Source of the DNA: Thermoleophilaceae bacterium
GTDB lineage: Bacteria; Actinomycetota; Thermoleophilia; Solirubrobacterales; Thermoleophilaceae
NCBI GenBank assembly: GCA_030446485.1
Contig: JAUJNF010000003.1
Span: 163,570 to 227,569, forward strand
Length of the DNA: 64,000 bases
Direction: 5' to 3'
The notes under the pieces were generated by a model. It was given only the letters and a program-made list of their open reading frames with translations, did no database searches and was not told where the DNA came from. The translations under genes and the position numbers were made by a program. This document shows, piece by piece, positions 1 to 8,636 of the stretch (its first letter is position 1; each line of letters begins with the position of its first letter).

Positions 1-2
1 CC

Positions 3-658
<656 letters not shown>

Positions 659-662
<4 letters not shown>

Positions 663-1090
663 CCGCCCTCTCCGAGGTGGTCGCCGCCTGCGACCCGTCC
701 GTGGCCGCCCACGCGGCGCCCGACCCGGGCGCAGGACGCTTCGACCCGGGCGAGCACGGCGAGGTTAGGGCCTTTGTGCTCGAGGCCGTGTACGAGGGAT
801 ACCTCCTGCATTACGAAACGCCACGGGCCTTCGGGGGCTTGGACGACGACCTGCGGCTGCTGGCCGGCGATGCCCTCTACGCCCTCGGGCTGGCGCGGCT
901 GGCCGAGGACGGCGATCTGGAGGCGGTGACCGAGCTGTCGGACCTGATCTCGCTCTGCGCATGGGCCCACGCCGAGGGGCACCCGGAGCGCGCCGAGGAT
1001 CTGTGGGCGGCCAGCGCCCGGGCCCTCAGCCCGGCCGGCGGCCCGGGGGCGGCGGAGTCGGTGGCCGGCGATTTGGCGCCCCAGCGCTGA
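659..1090 (+). CDS. Hypothetical protein downstream of hemL
   Basis: A 143-residue acidic, Ala/Leu-rich, probably all-helical protein that I do not recognise. GTG at 659 is chosen because it overlaps the hemL stop (GTGA), a junction type repeated many times in this window. Longer in-frame starts would run deep inside hemL. The central part reads FVLEAVYEGYLLHYETP, followed by Leu/Ala helices. There are no membrane segments, signal peptide or Cys/His clusters. The coupling to hemL suggests co-expression with tetrapyrrole or respiratory genes, but no function can be assigned. Confidence 0.7.
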
Positions 1091-1167
1091 CCATCGCAGG
1101 GTGACTGGGCCGTACACTTAGCGGGTAGCTGCCGGCTCACGGGCGGCGCGTCCCCGATCCACCGAAC

Positions 1168-1833
1168 ATGGCAAGCACAAGCAGACCAGGCAAGGGGAAG
1201 AAGTCCCCGTACACCAAGGACCGCGGCATGCCGGCGGCCTTCGAGGGCGAGACGGTGACCCGCCGGCGCCTGTTCACCGGCGGTGCGATGGCCGCGGGCG
1301 GGGTGGCCTCGGCGGCCTTTGGCCTGCCCGCGCTGGGCTTCGCCGTCGGGCCGATGTTCGAGGACGAGACGCCGGACCGCTTCCAGGACGTGGGCCCGGA
1401 GGCGGACTTCAACCCGCAGACCTACGTGTCGAAGGTGATAACGCTGGTGGCCCAGGACGTGGGGGAGGCCGGCAAGACCACGATCTACGTCCGCCGCTCG
1501 GACCCGGAGCGTGACCGCGACAAGCTCAAGCAGCCCTACGTGGCCATATCCACCCGCTGTGCCCACCTGGGCTGCCCGGTGCGCTACGTGCAGGCCTCGG
1601 AGCGCTTCATCTGCCCCTGTCACGGCGGGGTCTACGGGTTCGACGGGAAGGTCGAGGGCGGGCCGCCGGTGCGTCCCCTCGATCGCTTCGAGACCCGGGT
1701 TGAGAACGGTCGCGTGCTGGTCGGTGAGCGATTCTCGGTGAACTCGAAGCTCGACCGCCACGCCGTCCGTGACCCGTCCAACCACCTCGACGGAATTTGG
1801 CAGTATCTCTACCCGCCGAGGCCCACGACTTGA
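1168..1833 (+). CDS. qcrA: Rieske iron-sulfur subunit of menaquinol:cytochrome c reductase
   Basis: A 221-residue [2Fe-2S] protein of the bc/b6f-type complex that passes electrons from menaquinol to cytochrome c. A Tat-type signal anchor with TRRRLF at residues 31-36 is followed by a hydrophobic Gly/Ala stretch. The two Rieske boxes are CAHLGC (about 131-136) and CPCHGG (about 149-154), with the canonical T of CTHLGC replaced by A. Next are qcrB, overlapping by TTGA, and then qcrC. TatA and TatC, needed to insert such a protein, are encoded at 6.1-7.2 kb. Confidence 0.93.
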   Translation: MASTSRPGKGKKSPYTKDRGMPAAFEGETVTRRRLFTGGAMAAGGVASAAFGLPALGFAVGPMFEDETPDRFQDVGPEADFNPQTYVSKVITLVAQDVGEAGKTTIYVRRSDPERDRDKLKQPYVAISTRCAHLGCPVRYVQASERFICPCHGGVYGFDGKVEGGPPVRPLDRFETRVENGRVLVGERFSVNSKLDRHAVRDPSNHLDGIWQYLYPPRPTT

Positions 1834-2762
1834 ACTTCCTCCCCCGCACCCTTCAGCGCCGCTCAGGCAACGGTCAGGCCGCCGACGGCGAGGTGGAGAC
1901 CGGCGGCAACGGCCAGGTCGAGATCCCCGGCGCGCTGCGGCGCGGCCCGGGGCGCACGGGCAATGGCAACGGCAACGGCAACGGCCATTCACCTGGGGAC
2001 GGCGACGGGAACGGCAAGCCCGGCACCGGGCTCATCGACAAGAAGGCGCTCGTGGAGGGCGCCACCGAGGTGCCGATCTCGGTGGCGGGCTGGCTCGACG
2101 AGCGCACCGGCGGCTCGTCGGTGGCCCGCGCGGTGCTGTACCGCAAGGTGCCGAAGCACGACTGGAGCTACACGCTGGGCTCGGCGGCCCTGTTCGCCTT
2201 CGTGGCGCAGGCGGTCACCGGCGTGTTCCTCGCCATGTACTACGACCCGTCGGCCAACCGCGCCTACGAGTCCGTGCAGCACCTCACCAACGACGTCTTC
2301 CTCGGCGAGCTCGTGCGCGGGATGCACCGTTGGGGCGCCACCGTGATGATCGTCCTGATCTTCCTGCACATGGGCCAGACGTTCTTCTACGGCGCCTACA
2401 AGTACCCGCGCGAGCTGAACTGGGTGATCGGCGTGGTGCTGCTCGTGCTCACGCTGGCCATGGGCTTCACGGGCTACCTGCTCCCGTTCGACCAGCGCTC
2501 CTTCTGGGCCACGATCGTCGGCGTGAACATCAACGCCTCGGGCCCGATCGTGGGTCCGTACCTAGCCGACTTCCTGCGCGGGGGCGCCGAGTTCGGCTCG
2601 GCCACGCTCAGCCGCTTCTACGCGATCCACATGCTGCTCATCCCCGGCCTGCTCGCGGCCCTGATCGGCGCACACCTGTACCTCGTGATCCGCCTCGGAA
2701 CCTCCTCGCCGCCGTGGACCCGCGCGGTAAAGAAGCGCTCCTACGCCCACGAGGAAATATGA
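1830..2762 (+). CDS. qcrB: Cytochrome b (N-terminal, b6-like) subunit
   Basis: A 310-residue diheme cytochrome b core with four transmembrane helices. The heme-ligand histidines lie in GMHRWGA, FLHMGQ, YAIHML and GAHLYL, and GYLLPFDQ marks helix C. The TTG at 1830 overlaps the qcrA stop (TTGA); a second in-frame TTG at 1797 is less likely. About 70 soluble residues precede the family core and include a Gly/Asn-rich run (GNGNGNGNGH) encoded by a simple hexanucleotide-like repeat. The protein is of the split b6 type, with the rest of cytochrome b in qcrC. It forms the quinol oxidation and reduction sites in the membrane. Confidence 0.92.
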   Translation: MNFLPRTLQRRSGNGQAADGEVETGGNGQVEIPGALRRGPGRTGNGNGNGNGHSPGDGDGNGKPGTGLIDKKALVEGATEVPISVAGWLDERTGGSSVARAVLYRKVPKHDWSYTLGSAALFAFVAQAVTGVFLAMYYDPSANRAYESVQHLTNDVFLGELVRGMHRWGATVMIVLIFLHMGQTFFYGAYKYPRELNWVIGVVLLVLTLAMGFTGYLLPFDQRSFWATIVGVNINASGPIVGPYLADFLRGGAEFGSATLSRFYAIHMLLIPGLLAALIGAHLYLVIRLGTSSPPWTRAVKKRSYAHEEI

Positions 2763-2782
2763 GCGGAATTTGGAGCGACGCT

Positions 2783-2893
2783 GGCCTTCGAAAAGCGAGC
2801 GAATCAAGGAAGCAGGGTCGAAGCTTTGGTGGGGGCATGGCCTGGGAACGGCGAGACCCGATGACGCCGAGTCGCGAAGCTTTGCAGGAGACC
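2783..2893 (+). ncRNA. Structured repeat element, copy 1 (qcrB-qcrC intergenic)
   Basis: Read on the plus strand, this folds as nested helices. P1 is GGCCTTC (2783-2789) with GGAGACC (2887-2893). The GA/GCA loop follows, then P2 AAAGC (2792-2796) with GCTTT (2879-2883), the AG/CGA loop, P3 CGAATC with GAGTCG (2869-2874), a large loop AAGGAAGCA (2806-2814)/GATGACGCC (2860-2868), and P4 GGGTC (2815-2819) with GACCC (2855-2859). The GAA/GA loop precedes a longer apical part. The loops match copies 2 and 3, whereas P1 and P3 differ in sequence but still pair. P1 includes GGAG of the qcrC Shine-Dalgarno, so folding could hide it. The structure was derived by eye and the function is unknown. Confidence 0.65.
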
Positions 2894-2898
2894 CACGG

Positions 2899-3606
2899 AT
2901 GAACAACAGAGAGAAGGAGCAGTACCTGAGGGAGTACTCGCTCCTGAAGAACAAGGGCGAGCCGTTCTTCCCCTACACCGTCTACAAGGACGGCATCATG
3001 GCCATCGTCACGCTGGCCGTGATCATCCTGATGGCCGTCGTGCTGGGCGCCGAGCTCGGCCCCAAGGCGGATCCCACCACCACGACGTACGTGCCGCGCC
3101 CCGAGTGGTACTTCTTCTTCCTCTTTGAGCTGCTGCGGGTGGTCGAGCCGCCGTCGCTGGTGTTCCTTGCCACCATCGGCATACCGACCATCTGCATGGT
3201 TCTGCTGATCCTTCTGCCGTTCGTGGACCGCAATCCGGAGCGCGATCCGCGCCGGCGGCCGATCGCCATGCTCGCGGGGGCCACGACCATCGCCGCCATG
3301 CTCTACCTGACGGTGCTCGGCGCGACGGCGGGGGCTCCGACCGAGATCGAGCTCGCGACCTCGCCTCAGCACGAGCAGGGACGCAGCGTGACCGCGGCGT
3401 CGGGGTGCCTGGGCTGCCACAAGTTCGGCGAGAGCGGCGGACAGCTCGGACCGGCTCTGACCAAGGTCGGGGCGCGGCTGCCCCGGCAGGCCATCGCGCG
3501 AACCTTGATCAACCCGACGGCGCCGATGCCCTCGTACCAGAAGCTCCGCGAGGACGACCCGGAGAAGTTCGACAGGCTCGTCAACTACCTGGCCTCGCTC
3601 AAGTAG
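2899..3606 (+). CDS. qcrC: Cytochrome b C-terminal domain fused to cytochrome c
   Basis: A 235-residue protein resembling Bacillus QcrC: a subunit-IV-like cytochrome b C-terminal part fused to a c-type cytochrome. Three membrane segments are visible, with the quinol-site PEWYFFFLFELLR and the conserved FVDRNPERDP. The C-terminal domain has one CLGCH heme motif (about residue 171) and a candidate axial Met in APMPSYQ. ATG 2899 is chosen because AGGAG sits 8 nt upstream and the family pattern starts here. An upstream in-frame ATG at 2770 would translate the structured element and is rejected. Heme attachment would use the Ccm system at 48-50 kb. Confidence 0.93.
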   Translation: MNNREKEQYLREYSLLKNKGEPFFPYTVYKDGIMAIVTLAVIILMAVVLGAELGPKADPTTTTYVPRPEWYFFFLFELLRVVEPPSLVFLATIGIPTICMVLLILLPFVDRNPERDPRRRPIAMLAGATTIAAMLYLTVLGATAGAPTEIELATSPQHEQGRSVTAASGCLGCHKFGESGGQLGPALTKVGARLPRQAIARTLINPTAPMPSYQKLREDDPEKFDRLVNYLASLK

Positions 3607-3713
3607 CCGGCGGCGACCACCTAGCCGCGGCCACGCGACCCGTCGCCGCCCAGACTGACCCCGCCGGACCGCCGCCCTCGCCAGACGCGCCCGGCACCCT
3701 GCCCGAGCAGCAG

Positions 3714-4397
3714 GTGCGGGCGATGTTCGACCGCATCGCGCGGGTCTATGACCTGATGAACTCGGTCATGACGGCGGGGATGCACCACCGCTGGCGCGAG
3801 CGCGCCGCGGATCTCTCCCGGATCGCCGCGGGAGGCCGAGCGCTCGACGTGGCCACCGGCACGGGCGACCTGGCGCTGGCCCTGGCGCGCCGGGCCGGTC
3901 GAGAAGGAGAGGTGGTGGCCTGCGACTTCGCCGAGGCGATGCTCGAGCTCGCCCGTCGCAAGCCGCTCCCGGCCGGTGCGGCGCCCGTCCGCTTCGAGTG
4001 GGCCAACGCCCTGGAGCTGCCGTACGACGACGGAGCGTTCGACGCGGTCACCGTCGGGTTCGGCGCCCGCAACTTCGCGGACCTCCCCGGTGGGCTCGGC
4101 GAGATGGCGCGGGTGGTGCGCCCGGGTGGCCGCGTCGTGATCCTCGAGATCACCACCCCGCAGCGGCCGCCGCTGAGCGCGTTCTTCCGCCTCTGGTTCG
4201 ATCGCCTGGTGCCGGCGCTCGGTCGCCTCGCCGGCGACTCGGACGCCTACTCCTACCTGCCGAGCTCGGTTCGCCGCTTCCCGGCGCCGCGGGAGCTGGC
4301 CGCCACGATGGCGGACGTGGGCCTCTCCGACATCGGGTACCTGCTCACCGCGGGAGGGATCATCGCCATCCATCACGGCACGGTTCCTGCACGATGA
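3714..4397 (+). CDS. menG: Demethylmenaquinone methyltransferase (UbiE/MenG)
   Basis: A class I SAM-dependent methyltransferase of 227 residues that methylates demethylmenaquinone to menaquinone. Seen are the N-terminal FDRIARVYDLMNSVMTAG signature, SAM motif I LDVATGTGDLA, and the post-motif region ARVVRPGGRVVILEI, all typical of UbiE/MenG. The start is uncertain: GTG 3714 and ATG 3723 both lie just before the conserved block, and no standard start is found between the qcrC stop and 3714. The stop overlaps the next start (ATGA). It sits between the quinol oxidase complex and the prenyl-tail synthase, which supports the menaquinone role. Confidence 0.88.
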   Translation: MRAMFDRIARVYDLMNSVMTAGMHHRWRERAADLSRIAAGGRALDVATGTGDLALALARRAGREGEVVACDFAEAMLELARRKPLPAGAAPVRFEWANALELPYDDGAFDAVTVGFGARNFADLPGGLGEMARVVRPGGRVVILEITTPQRPPLSAFFRLWFDRLVPALGRLAGDSDAYSYLPSSVRRFPAPRELAATMADVGLSDIGYLLTAGGIIAIHHGTVPAR

Positions 4398-5410
4398 GCA
4401 GTGCGGCGGCGGGCGCGAAGGACGCGGCGCCGGCGGAGCTGCAGGGCATCCGGGCCGCGGGCGGCAGGGAGCTCACGGCACTGCTCGACCGCGCCGACCG
4501 GCGGCTGGCGCAGATCGCCGAAGGACATGGCCGCGCCCTCGGCCGGCACGCCACCCAGACCCTGAGCGCCGGCGGCAAGCGCCTACGGCCGACGCTCGTG
4601 TTCCTGTGTGGAGGCGCGGCCGCCGGAGAGGGGGACGGCCTCCTGCGGGCCGGAGTGGCCGTCGAGCTCGTGCACACCGCCACGCTCGTGCACGACGACG
4701 TGCTCGACCGGGCGGCGCTGCGCCGCGGCCACCCGACCGTCTACAGCACCGGTGGCCGCGAGGCCGCCACGGCCACCGGCGACCTGCTGTTCTCGCGCGC
4801 CTTCGCGGAGCTTGCGGCGACCGGCGCGGCGGAGTCCGTGACGGCGCTGTCGTCGGCCTCGTCGGCCCTTGCCCACGGGGAGCTCATGCAACGGGCGGAC
4901 GCGTGGTCGGGCTCGGTGACGATCGACCGCTACCTGGAGCGCTGCCGGCTGAAGACCGCGCGGCTGTTCGAGGCCGCCTGTCGCCTGGGAGCGCTGCTGG
5001 GCGCCCCCGGGGCCGCGGCCGCGGAGCGGCTCGGCTCGTACGGCGACCGCATCGGCCTGGCCTTCCAGATCTTCGACGACGTGCTGGACGTGTCGGGACC
5101 GACGGAGCGCACCGGCAAGGCCCGCGGCACCGACCTGCTCGACGGCACCGTGACCCTGCCGCTCATCGTCGCGCGCGAGCGGGACCCGGCATTGCGTTCG
5201 CTCGACCTGCGCTCGGCGGTAACCGAGCCGGCCGCGGCCGAGGCGGTGTGCGACCGGATCGCGGCCACCGGCGCCCTGGACGCGGCGCGCAAACGGGCGC
5301 TCGCGTTCGTGGCCGAGGCCAAGCGCGAGCTGGACGGGATCGCGCTAGACCACCGCTCGCGCCACGCGCTCGACCTCGTGGCCGACGGGGTGGTGGAGCG
5401 CTATTCGTAG
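4394..5410 (+). CDS. Trans-polyprenyl diphosphate synthase (menaquinone side chain)
   Basis: A 338-residue isoprenyl diphosphate synthase. It has GGKRLRP, the first aspartate-rich motif HDDVLD (about 100-105) and the second, FDDVLD (about 226-231), plus the KTA motif (LKTARLF). Such enzymes elongate farnesyl or geranylgeranyl diphosphate with isopentenyl diphosphate to give the menaquinone tail. The small residues before the first DDxxD fit a long-chain product, but chain length cannot be read securely. The ATG overlaps the menG stop. The stop codon lies in the left arm of a hairpin shared with the convergent next gene. Confidence 0.9.
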   Translation: MSSAAAGAKDAAPAELQGIRAAGGRELTALLDRADRRLAQIAEGHGRALGRHATQTLSAGGKRLRPTLVFLCGGAAAGEGDGLLRAGVAVELVHTATLVHDDVLDRAALRRGHPTVYSTGGREAATATGDLLFSRAFAELAATGAAESVTALSSASSALAHGELMQRADAWSGSVTIDRYLERCRLKTARLFEAACRLGALLGAPGAAAAERLGSYGDRIGLAFQIFDDVLDVSGPTERTGKARGTDLLDGTVTLPLIVARERDPALRSLDLRSAVTEPAAAEAVCDRIAATGALDAARKRALAFVAEAKRELDGIALDHRSRHALDLVADGVVERYS

Positions 5411-5465
5411 TGACCTGAGTGCAGCCCCTCGCGAAGCTGTAGCCGGACTTCCGACTCAGGTCGCT
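5409..5465. terminator. Bidirectional hairpin between convergent genes
   Basis: A 12-bp stem with one G.T pair is formed by 5409-5420 and 5454-5465, with a 33-nt loop. It covers the last base of the upstream TAG and part of the stop codon of the convergent gene. There is no clear T tract, so termination is inferred from position and symmetry. Confidence 0.55.
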
Positions 5466-5802
5466 AAAAGTCTTCGGGCAGCAGCGCGTCGGCTTCGAGC
5501 GCGGCCGAGAAGCGGTCGACCTCCTCGGCCATGTTGGCTCGCACGAGCTCCTTCAGATCACGCACGAGAGCGTGCGTTCCGCGATCGAGCTCCTCGTCGA
5601 ACATGTCCACCAGATCCTGGTGGAAGACATCCATCTCGAGCCACTCACAGGCGGGGCAGCGAAGGGTCACGGTCCAGTGCTCGGGACCGGCCTCGTCCCA
5701 CCGCACCGGGTAGACGAGCTCTGACGCACAGTCGGGACACACGTGTAGCGCTCGCCTCGTTGGTGATGTGGTGCTGCGGTTCTGGTGTCTGGGTACGCCC
5801 AT
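5464..5802 (-). CDS. Zinc-ribbon protein of unknown function
   Basis: A 112-residue soluble protein. Two CxxC knuckles, CPDC (about 22-25) and CPAC (about 49-52), form a likely zinc ribbon, and the second half is helical and acidic (FDEELDRGTHALVRDLKELV). GAGGAA lies 7 nt before the ATG. It is convergent with the prenyl synthase. The partner and function are not known; a nucleic-acid or transcription-related role is common for such ribbons but cannot be shown here. Confidence 0.75.
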   Translation of the reverse strand: MGVPRHQNRSTTSPTRRALHVCPDCASELVYPVRWDEAGPEHWTVTLRCPACEWLEMDVFHQDLVDMFDEELDRGTHALVRDLKELVRANMAEEVDRFSAALEADALLPEDF

Positions 5803-6106
5803 GGTCTCTGTTCCTCAAGCCCGGATATCGACTTACAACGCACCAAACTTGAGAGAGTTGGACACTCGCCCCCCCGAATGGGGTTATGTGCCTCTGTTGC
5901 TCGGCGATCGTTCCATCGGTCAGGCGCTGAAACACGGACGAAACGTGATCGATCCGCTCGAGCTCGCGCTCGTGCCACCCGCCGGGGGGCGGGGTTGGCG
6001 GGGACCGCTCGCTTTCGGGTCTCTCGCTCAGCGCTGACCCCGGGCGACCGGTCGGCGGCGCGGACCCCGCCGCTACCATGGCTGGACCAGAACTGGAGGT
6101 AGCGTC
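5803..6106. other. Divergent intergenic region before tatA
   Basis: About 300 bases separate the zinc-ribbon gene from tatA. The left third is comparatively AT-rich and presumably carries the minus-strand promoter. On the right, TACCAT at 6074-6079 is a plausible -10 for tatA. No convincing small gene, repeat or riboswitch was seen. Confidence 0.5.
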
Positions 6107-6406
6107 ATGCCCGGCGTCGGGCCCCTCGAAATAGCGATCGTCCTCATCATCGTGCTGATCATCTTCGGTCCGAAGCGCCTGCCCGGCCTCGGGAAATCCC
6201 TCGGCACCGGGATGCGCGAGTTCAAGGACTCCATCACCGGCGACAGCAAGCACGACGACGATGACGAGCAGCCACGCCGGCTGAGCGACGCCCCCGCGCC
6301 GCGCGAGGCCTCCACAGCGCAAGACGCCGACCAGTCCGTCGCAGCCGACGAAGACGGGCGCGCGCCGGCCTCGTCCGGGTCGACCCGCACCGACGACCCC
6401 TCCTAG
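6107..6406 (+). CDS. tatA: Sec-independent translocase TatA
   Basis: A 99-residue TatA/B-family protein. It has an N-terminal membrane helix (about 7-21, IAIVLIIVLIIFGP), the hinge FGPKRLPGLGKSLG, an amphipathic helix to about residue 45, then an acidic, disordered tail. The ATG follows CTGGAGG. TatA oligomers form the pore for folded Tat substrates; in this window the Rieske protein has an RR motif. TatC follows 33 nt downstream, so this is a minimal TatAC system unless a TatB lies elsewhere. Confidence 0.92.
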   Translation: MPGVGPLEIAIVLIIVLIIFGPKRLPGLGKSLGTGMREFKDSITGDSKHDDDDEQPRRLSDAPAPREASTAQDADQSVAADEDGRAPASSGSTRTDDPS

Positions 6407-6439
6407 TCGCCGGCTCGGCCGGCCTCCTCGCAGCCAGCA

Positions 6440-7201
6440 GTGCCCCCCAAGCTCCGGCCGATCGCCCACGACGAGGAGATCTCCCTCGTCGACCACCTCG
6501 ACGAGATCCGCGCGCGGCTCGTCATCGGTGCAATCGTGGTGGGGGTGGCCGGAGCGCTTTGCTACTGGCAGAACCACCTGATCTTCGAAATCCTCGACAA
6601 GCCGCTCGACGGCCGCGAGCTGCTCACGCTCAGCCCCACCGAGCCGTTCATCACCACGCTCACGCTGAGCTTCTACGCGTCGCTGCTGCTCTCGCTGCCG
6701 GTCCTGCTCTACCAGCTGTACGCATTCATCCTCCCGGCCTTCAGCCCCACCGAACGTAAGGTGGCGCTGCCGCTGCTGCTGATGGTGCCCGTGCTGTTCA
6801 TCGCCGGGGTGGCGTTCTGCTACTTCATCGTGCTCTCGCCGGCCATCGACTTCCTGCTGTCGTTCAACGCGGACGAGTTCAACACCCAGCTGCGGGCGAG
6901 GGACTACTACAGCTTCGCGGCGCTCACGATGCTCGCCCTTGGGCTGCTCTTCCAGGTGCCGATCGGGATACTCGCGGTCACCCGGCTGGGGCTCACGACG
7001 CCCGAGAAGCTGCGCCAGCATCGCCGCTACGCATATCTGGGCATAGCCGTCCTGGCGGCGATGCTCCCCACCATCGACCCCGTGACGCTCGTGCTGGAGA
7101 TCATCCCGATCATCCTGCTCTACGAGGGCGGCATCGTGCTGGCCGCGGCGTTCGGCCGCCCGCCGCCCGAGATCGCCGAACCGCTCGCCGAGGCGAAGTA
7201 G
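6440..7201 (+). CDS. tatC: Sec-independent translocase TatC
   Basis: A 253-residue membrane protein with six predicted helices and the TatC signatures SLVDHLDEIRARL near the N terminus and PAFSPTERK in the second loop. TatC recognises the twin-arginine signal and recruits TatA. GTG 6440 gives the usual N terminus (PKLRPIAHDEEISLVDHL). It is followed after 3 nt by the next gene, so one operon is likely. Confidence 0.93.
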   Translation: MPPKLRPIAHDEEISLVDHLDEIRARLVIGAIVVGVAGALCYWQNHLIFEILDKPLDGRELLTLSPTEPFITTLTLSFYASLLLSLPVLLYQLYAFILPAFSPTERKVALPLLLMVPVLFIAGVAFCYFIVLSPAIDFLLSFNADEFNTQLRARDYYSFAALTMLALGLLFQVPIGILAVTRLGLTTPEKLRQHRRYAYLGIAVLAAMLPTIDPVTLVLEIIPIILLYEGGIVLAAAFGRPPPEIAEPLAEAK

Positions 7202-7204
7202 CGG

Positions 7205-8017
7205 ATGCTCTTCGACATCGGCGGCAGGCGTAGGCGGGTGGTCCAGGTCGTGTACGCGACCCTCGCCCTGCTGCTGGGCGGAAGCCTCGTGCTGCTCGGC
7301 GTGGGAAGCGACGCCCCCGGCGGGCTGCTCGACGCGCTCGGGGTGCGCGACTCGAGCGACCCGGGCAACAGCAACGTCGGCGACCGGCTGAAGAGCGCCG
7401 AGGAGCGGCTGGCCGCCAACCCGCGTGACGAGAACGCGCTGAAGGAGGTGGCGCGGCTGAGCTACCAGGCCGCCAACGAGGACGCCGACCCCAACACCGG
7501 TGCCTACGGCCCTGAGGCGAAGGCGAACCTCGCGAAGGCCGATCGTGCGTGGCAACGCTATCTCGACCTCCAGCCAAGGACCCTTGACGACTCCCTGGCC
7601 CGGCTGATGATCCAGGCCTACAGCCCCGGCGCCCTCAACAAGCCGCCGGAGGCGGCCCGCGCGGCAGAGCTCGTGGCCCAGGTCGAGCAGGACCCGGCGT
7701 CGTACGCCCAGCTGACCCTCTACGCATCGCTCGCCAACCAGACGCGCAAGGCCGACCTGGCGGGGCGGCGGGCGATCGAGCTGGCGCCGCCCGGCGAACG
7801 CAAGGCCGTGAGGATGCAGATAGAGCAGGCCAAGGCCGCGGCCCTCCAGGCGCAGTTCCAGCAGCAACAGGCGGCCATGGGGGCGGCACCCGGAGGGGCC
7901 GCCCCGCCGGGTGGGGGCGCCGCGCCCGGTGGCGCCCCACCGCCCGGCGGAGCCGCGCCGCCCGGGGGAGCGCCCGCGCCCGGCGGCAGATCGTCGCCCC
8001 CGTCCGGCCAGCCCTAG
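7205..8017 (+). CDS. Membrane-anchored TPR-like protein with Pro/Gly tail
   Basis: A 270-residue protein with one N-terminal membrane helix (about 13-33). It continues with an Ala-rich, TPR-like helical region (about 60-215, with KSAEERLAANPRDENALKEV and YLDLQPRTLDDSLARL) and ends in a low-complexity APPGGGAAPGG tail of about 45 residues. The ATG lies 3 nt after the tatC stop, which suggests co-translation and perhaps a cell-envelope role. It is not a recognised family member. The Pro/Gly tail resembles those of the RDD protein and PBP1A in this window. Confidence 0.8.
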   Translation: MLFDIGGRRRRVVQVVYATLALLLGGSLVLLGVGSDAPGGLLDALGVRDSSDPGNSNVGDRLKSAEERLAANPRDENALKEVARLSYQAANEDADPNTGAYGPEAKANLAKADRAWQRYLDLQPRTLDDSLARLMIQAYSPGALNKPPEAARAAELVAQVEQDPASYAQLTLYASLANQTRKADLAGRRAIELAPPGERKAVRMQIEQAKAAALQAQFQQQQAAMGAAPGGAAPPGGGAAPGGAPPPGGAAPPGGAPAPGGRSSPPSGQP

Positions 8018-8089
8018 CCCGTCCTTCCACCAGCCGGGCACCTAAGATGAAGTGCGCCCCGCAGAGCCCTCCCATAGCCAGGAGCCCCC

Positions 8090-8449
8090 TTGAACTTCCA
8101 GATCAGCGATGAATCCATAGACGCCGAGACGCACCTGATCGAGCTCGGGGGTGAGGTTGACCTCTACACCGCCCCGGAGTTCAAGGAGCGTCTCGTGCAG
8201 GTGATCGAGGACGGGAAGACGCGGGTGGTGGTGGACCTGTCGAACGCCACGTTCATCGACTCCACCACGCTGGGCGTGCTGGTGGGCGGGGTGAAGCGTC
8301 TGCGCCCGAGCGGCGGTTCGCTAGCGCTCGTGTGCAGCGACCAGAACATCCAGAAGATCTTCGAGATCACCGGCCTCGACCGCGTCTTCCCGATCCACGA
8401 GTCGCGCGAAGGGGCGCTGTCGGCCGTAGCCACCGACGGGGCTGCCTAG
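8090..8449 (+). CDS. STAS-domain anti-sigma factor antagonist
   Basis: A 119-residue SpoIIAA/RsbV-like protein. The STAS core includes GEVDLYTAPEFKERL and the phosphorylatable serine region FIDSTTLGVLVGG. Such proteins bind an RsbW/SpoIIAB-type kinase and release a sigma factor when dephosphorylated. TTG 8090 is used because AGGAG stands 5 nt upstream; a TAAGAT hexamer at 8043-8048 could be the -10. No kinase or sigma gene is adjacent, although an RsbW-like protein is encoded at 20.9 kb. Partnership between them is only possible, not shown. Confidence 0.88.
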   Translation: MNFQISDESIDAETHLIELGGEVDLYTAPEFKERLVQVIEDGKTRVVVDLSNATFIDSTTLGVLVGGVKRLRPSGGSLALVCSDQNIQKIFEITGLDRVFPIHESREGALSAVATDGAA

Positions 8450-8507
8450 GCTCCGGGGCTAGAATCGCGTGAGCTCTGCGCCTCAGCGGGCAGAAAGCTC
8501 TCTCCCC

Positions 8508-8580
<73 letters not shown>

Positions 8581-8636
8581 TTCGCTGACATGCCGTGTCC
8601 TCGACACGCCCGCCTCGAAGCGGGCCGCCGCCACCC

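Noticed and set aside
1791..2773. Ten-base repeat CGGAATTTGG at 1791-1800 and 2764-2773 near both qcr junctions
   Set aside because: Only two copies, no symmetry or extended match; probably chance.
2770..2898. N-terminal extension of qcrC from ATG 2770
   Set aside because: It would translate the structured element, has no family similarity, and ATG 2899 has a good Shine-Dalgarno.
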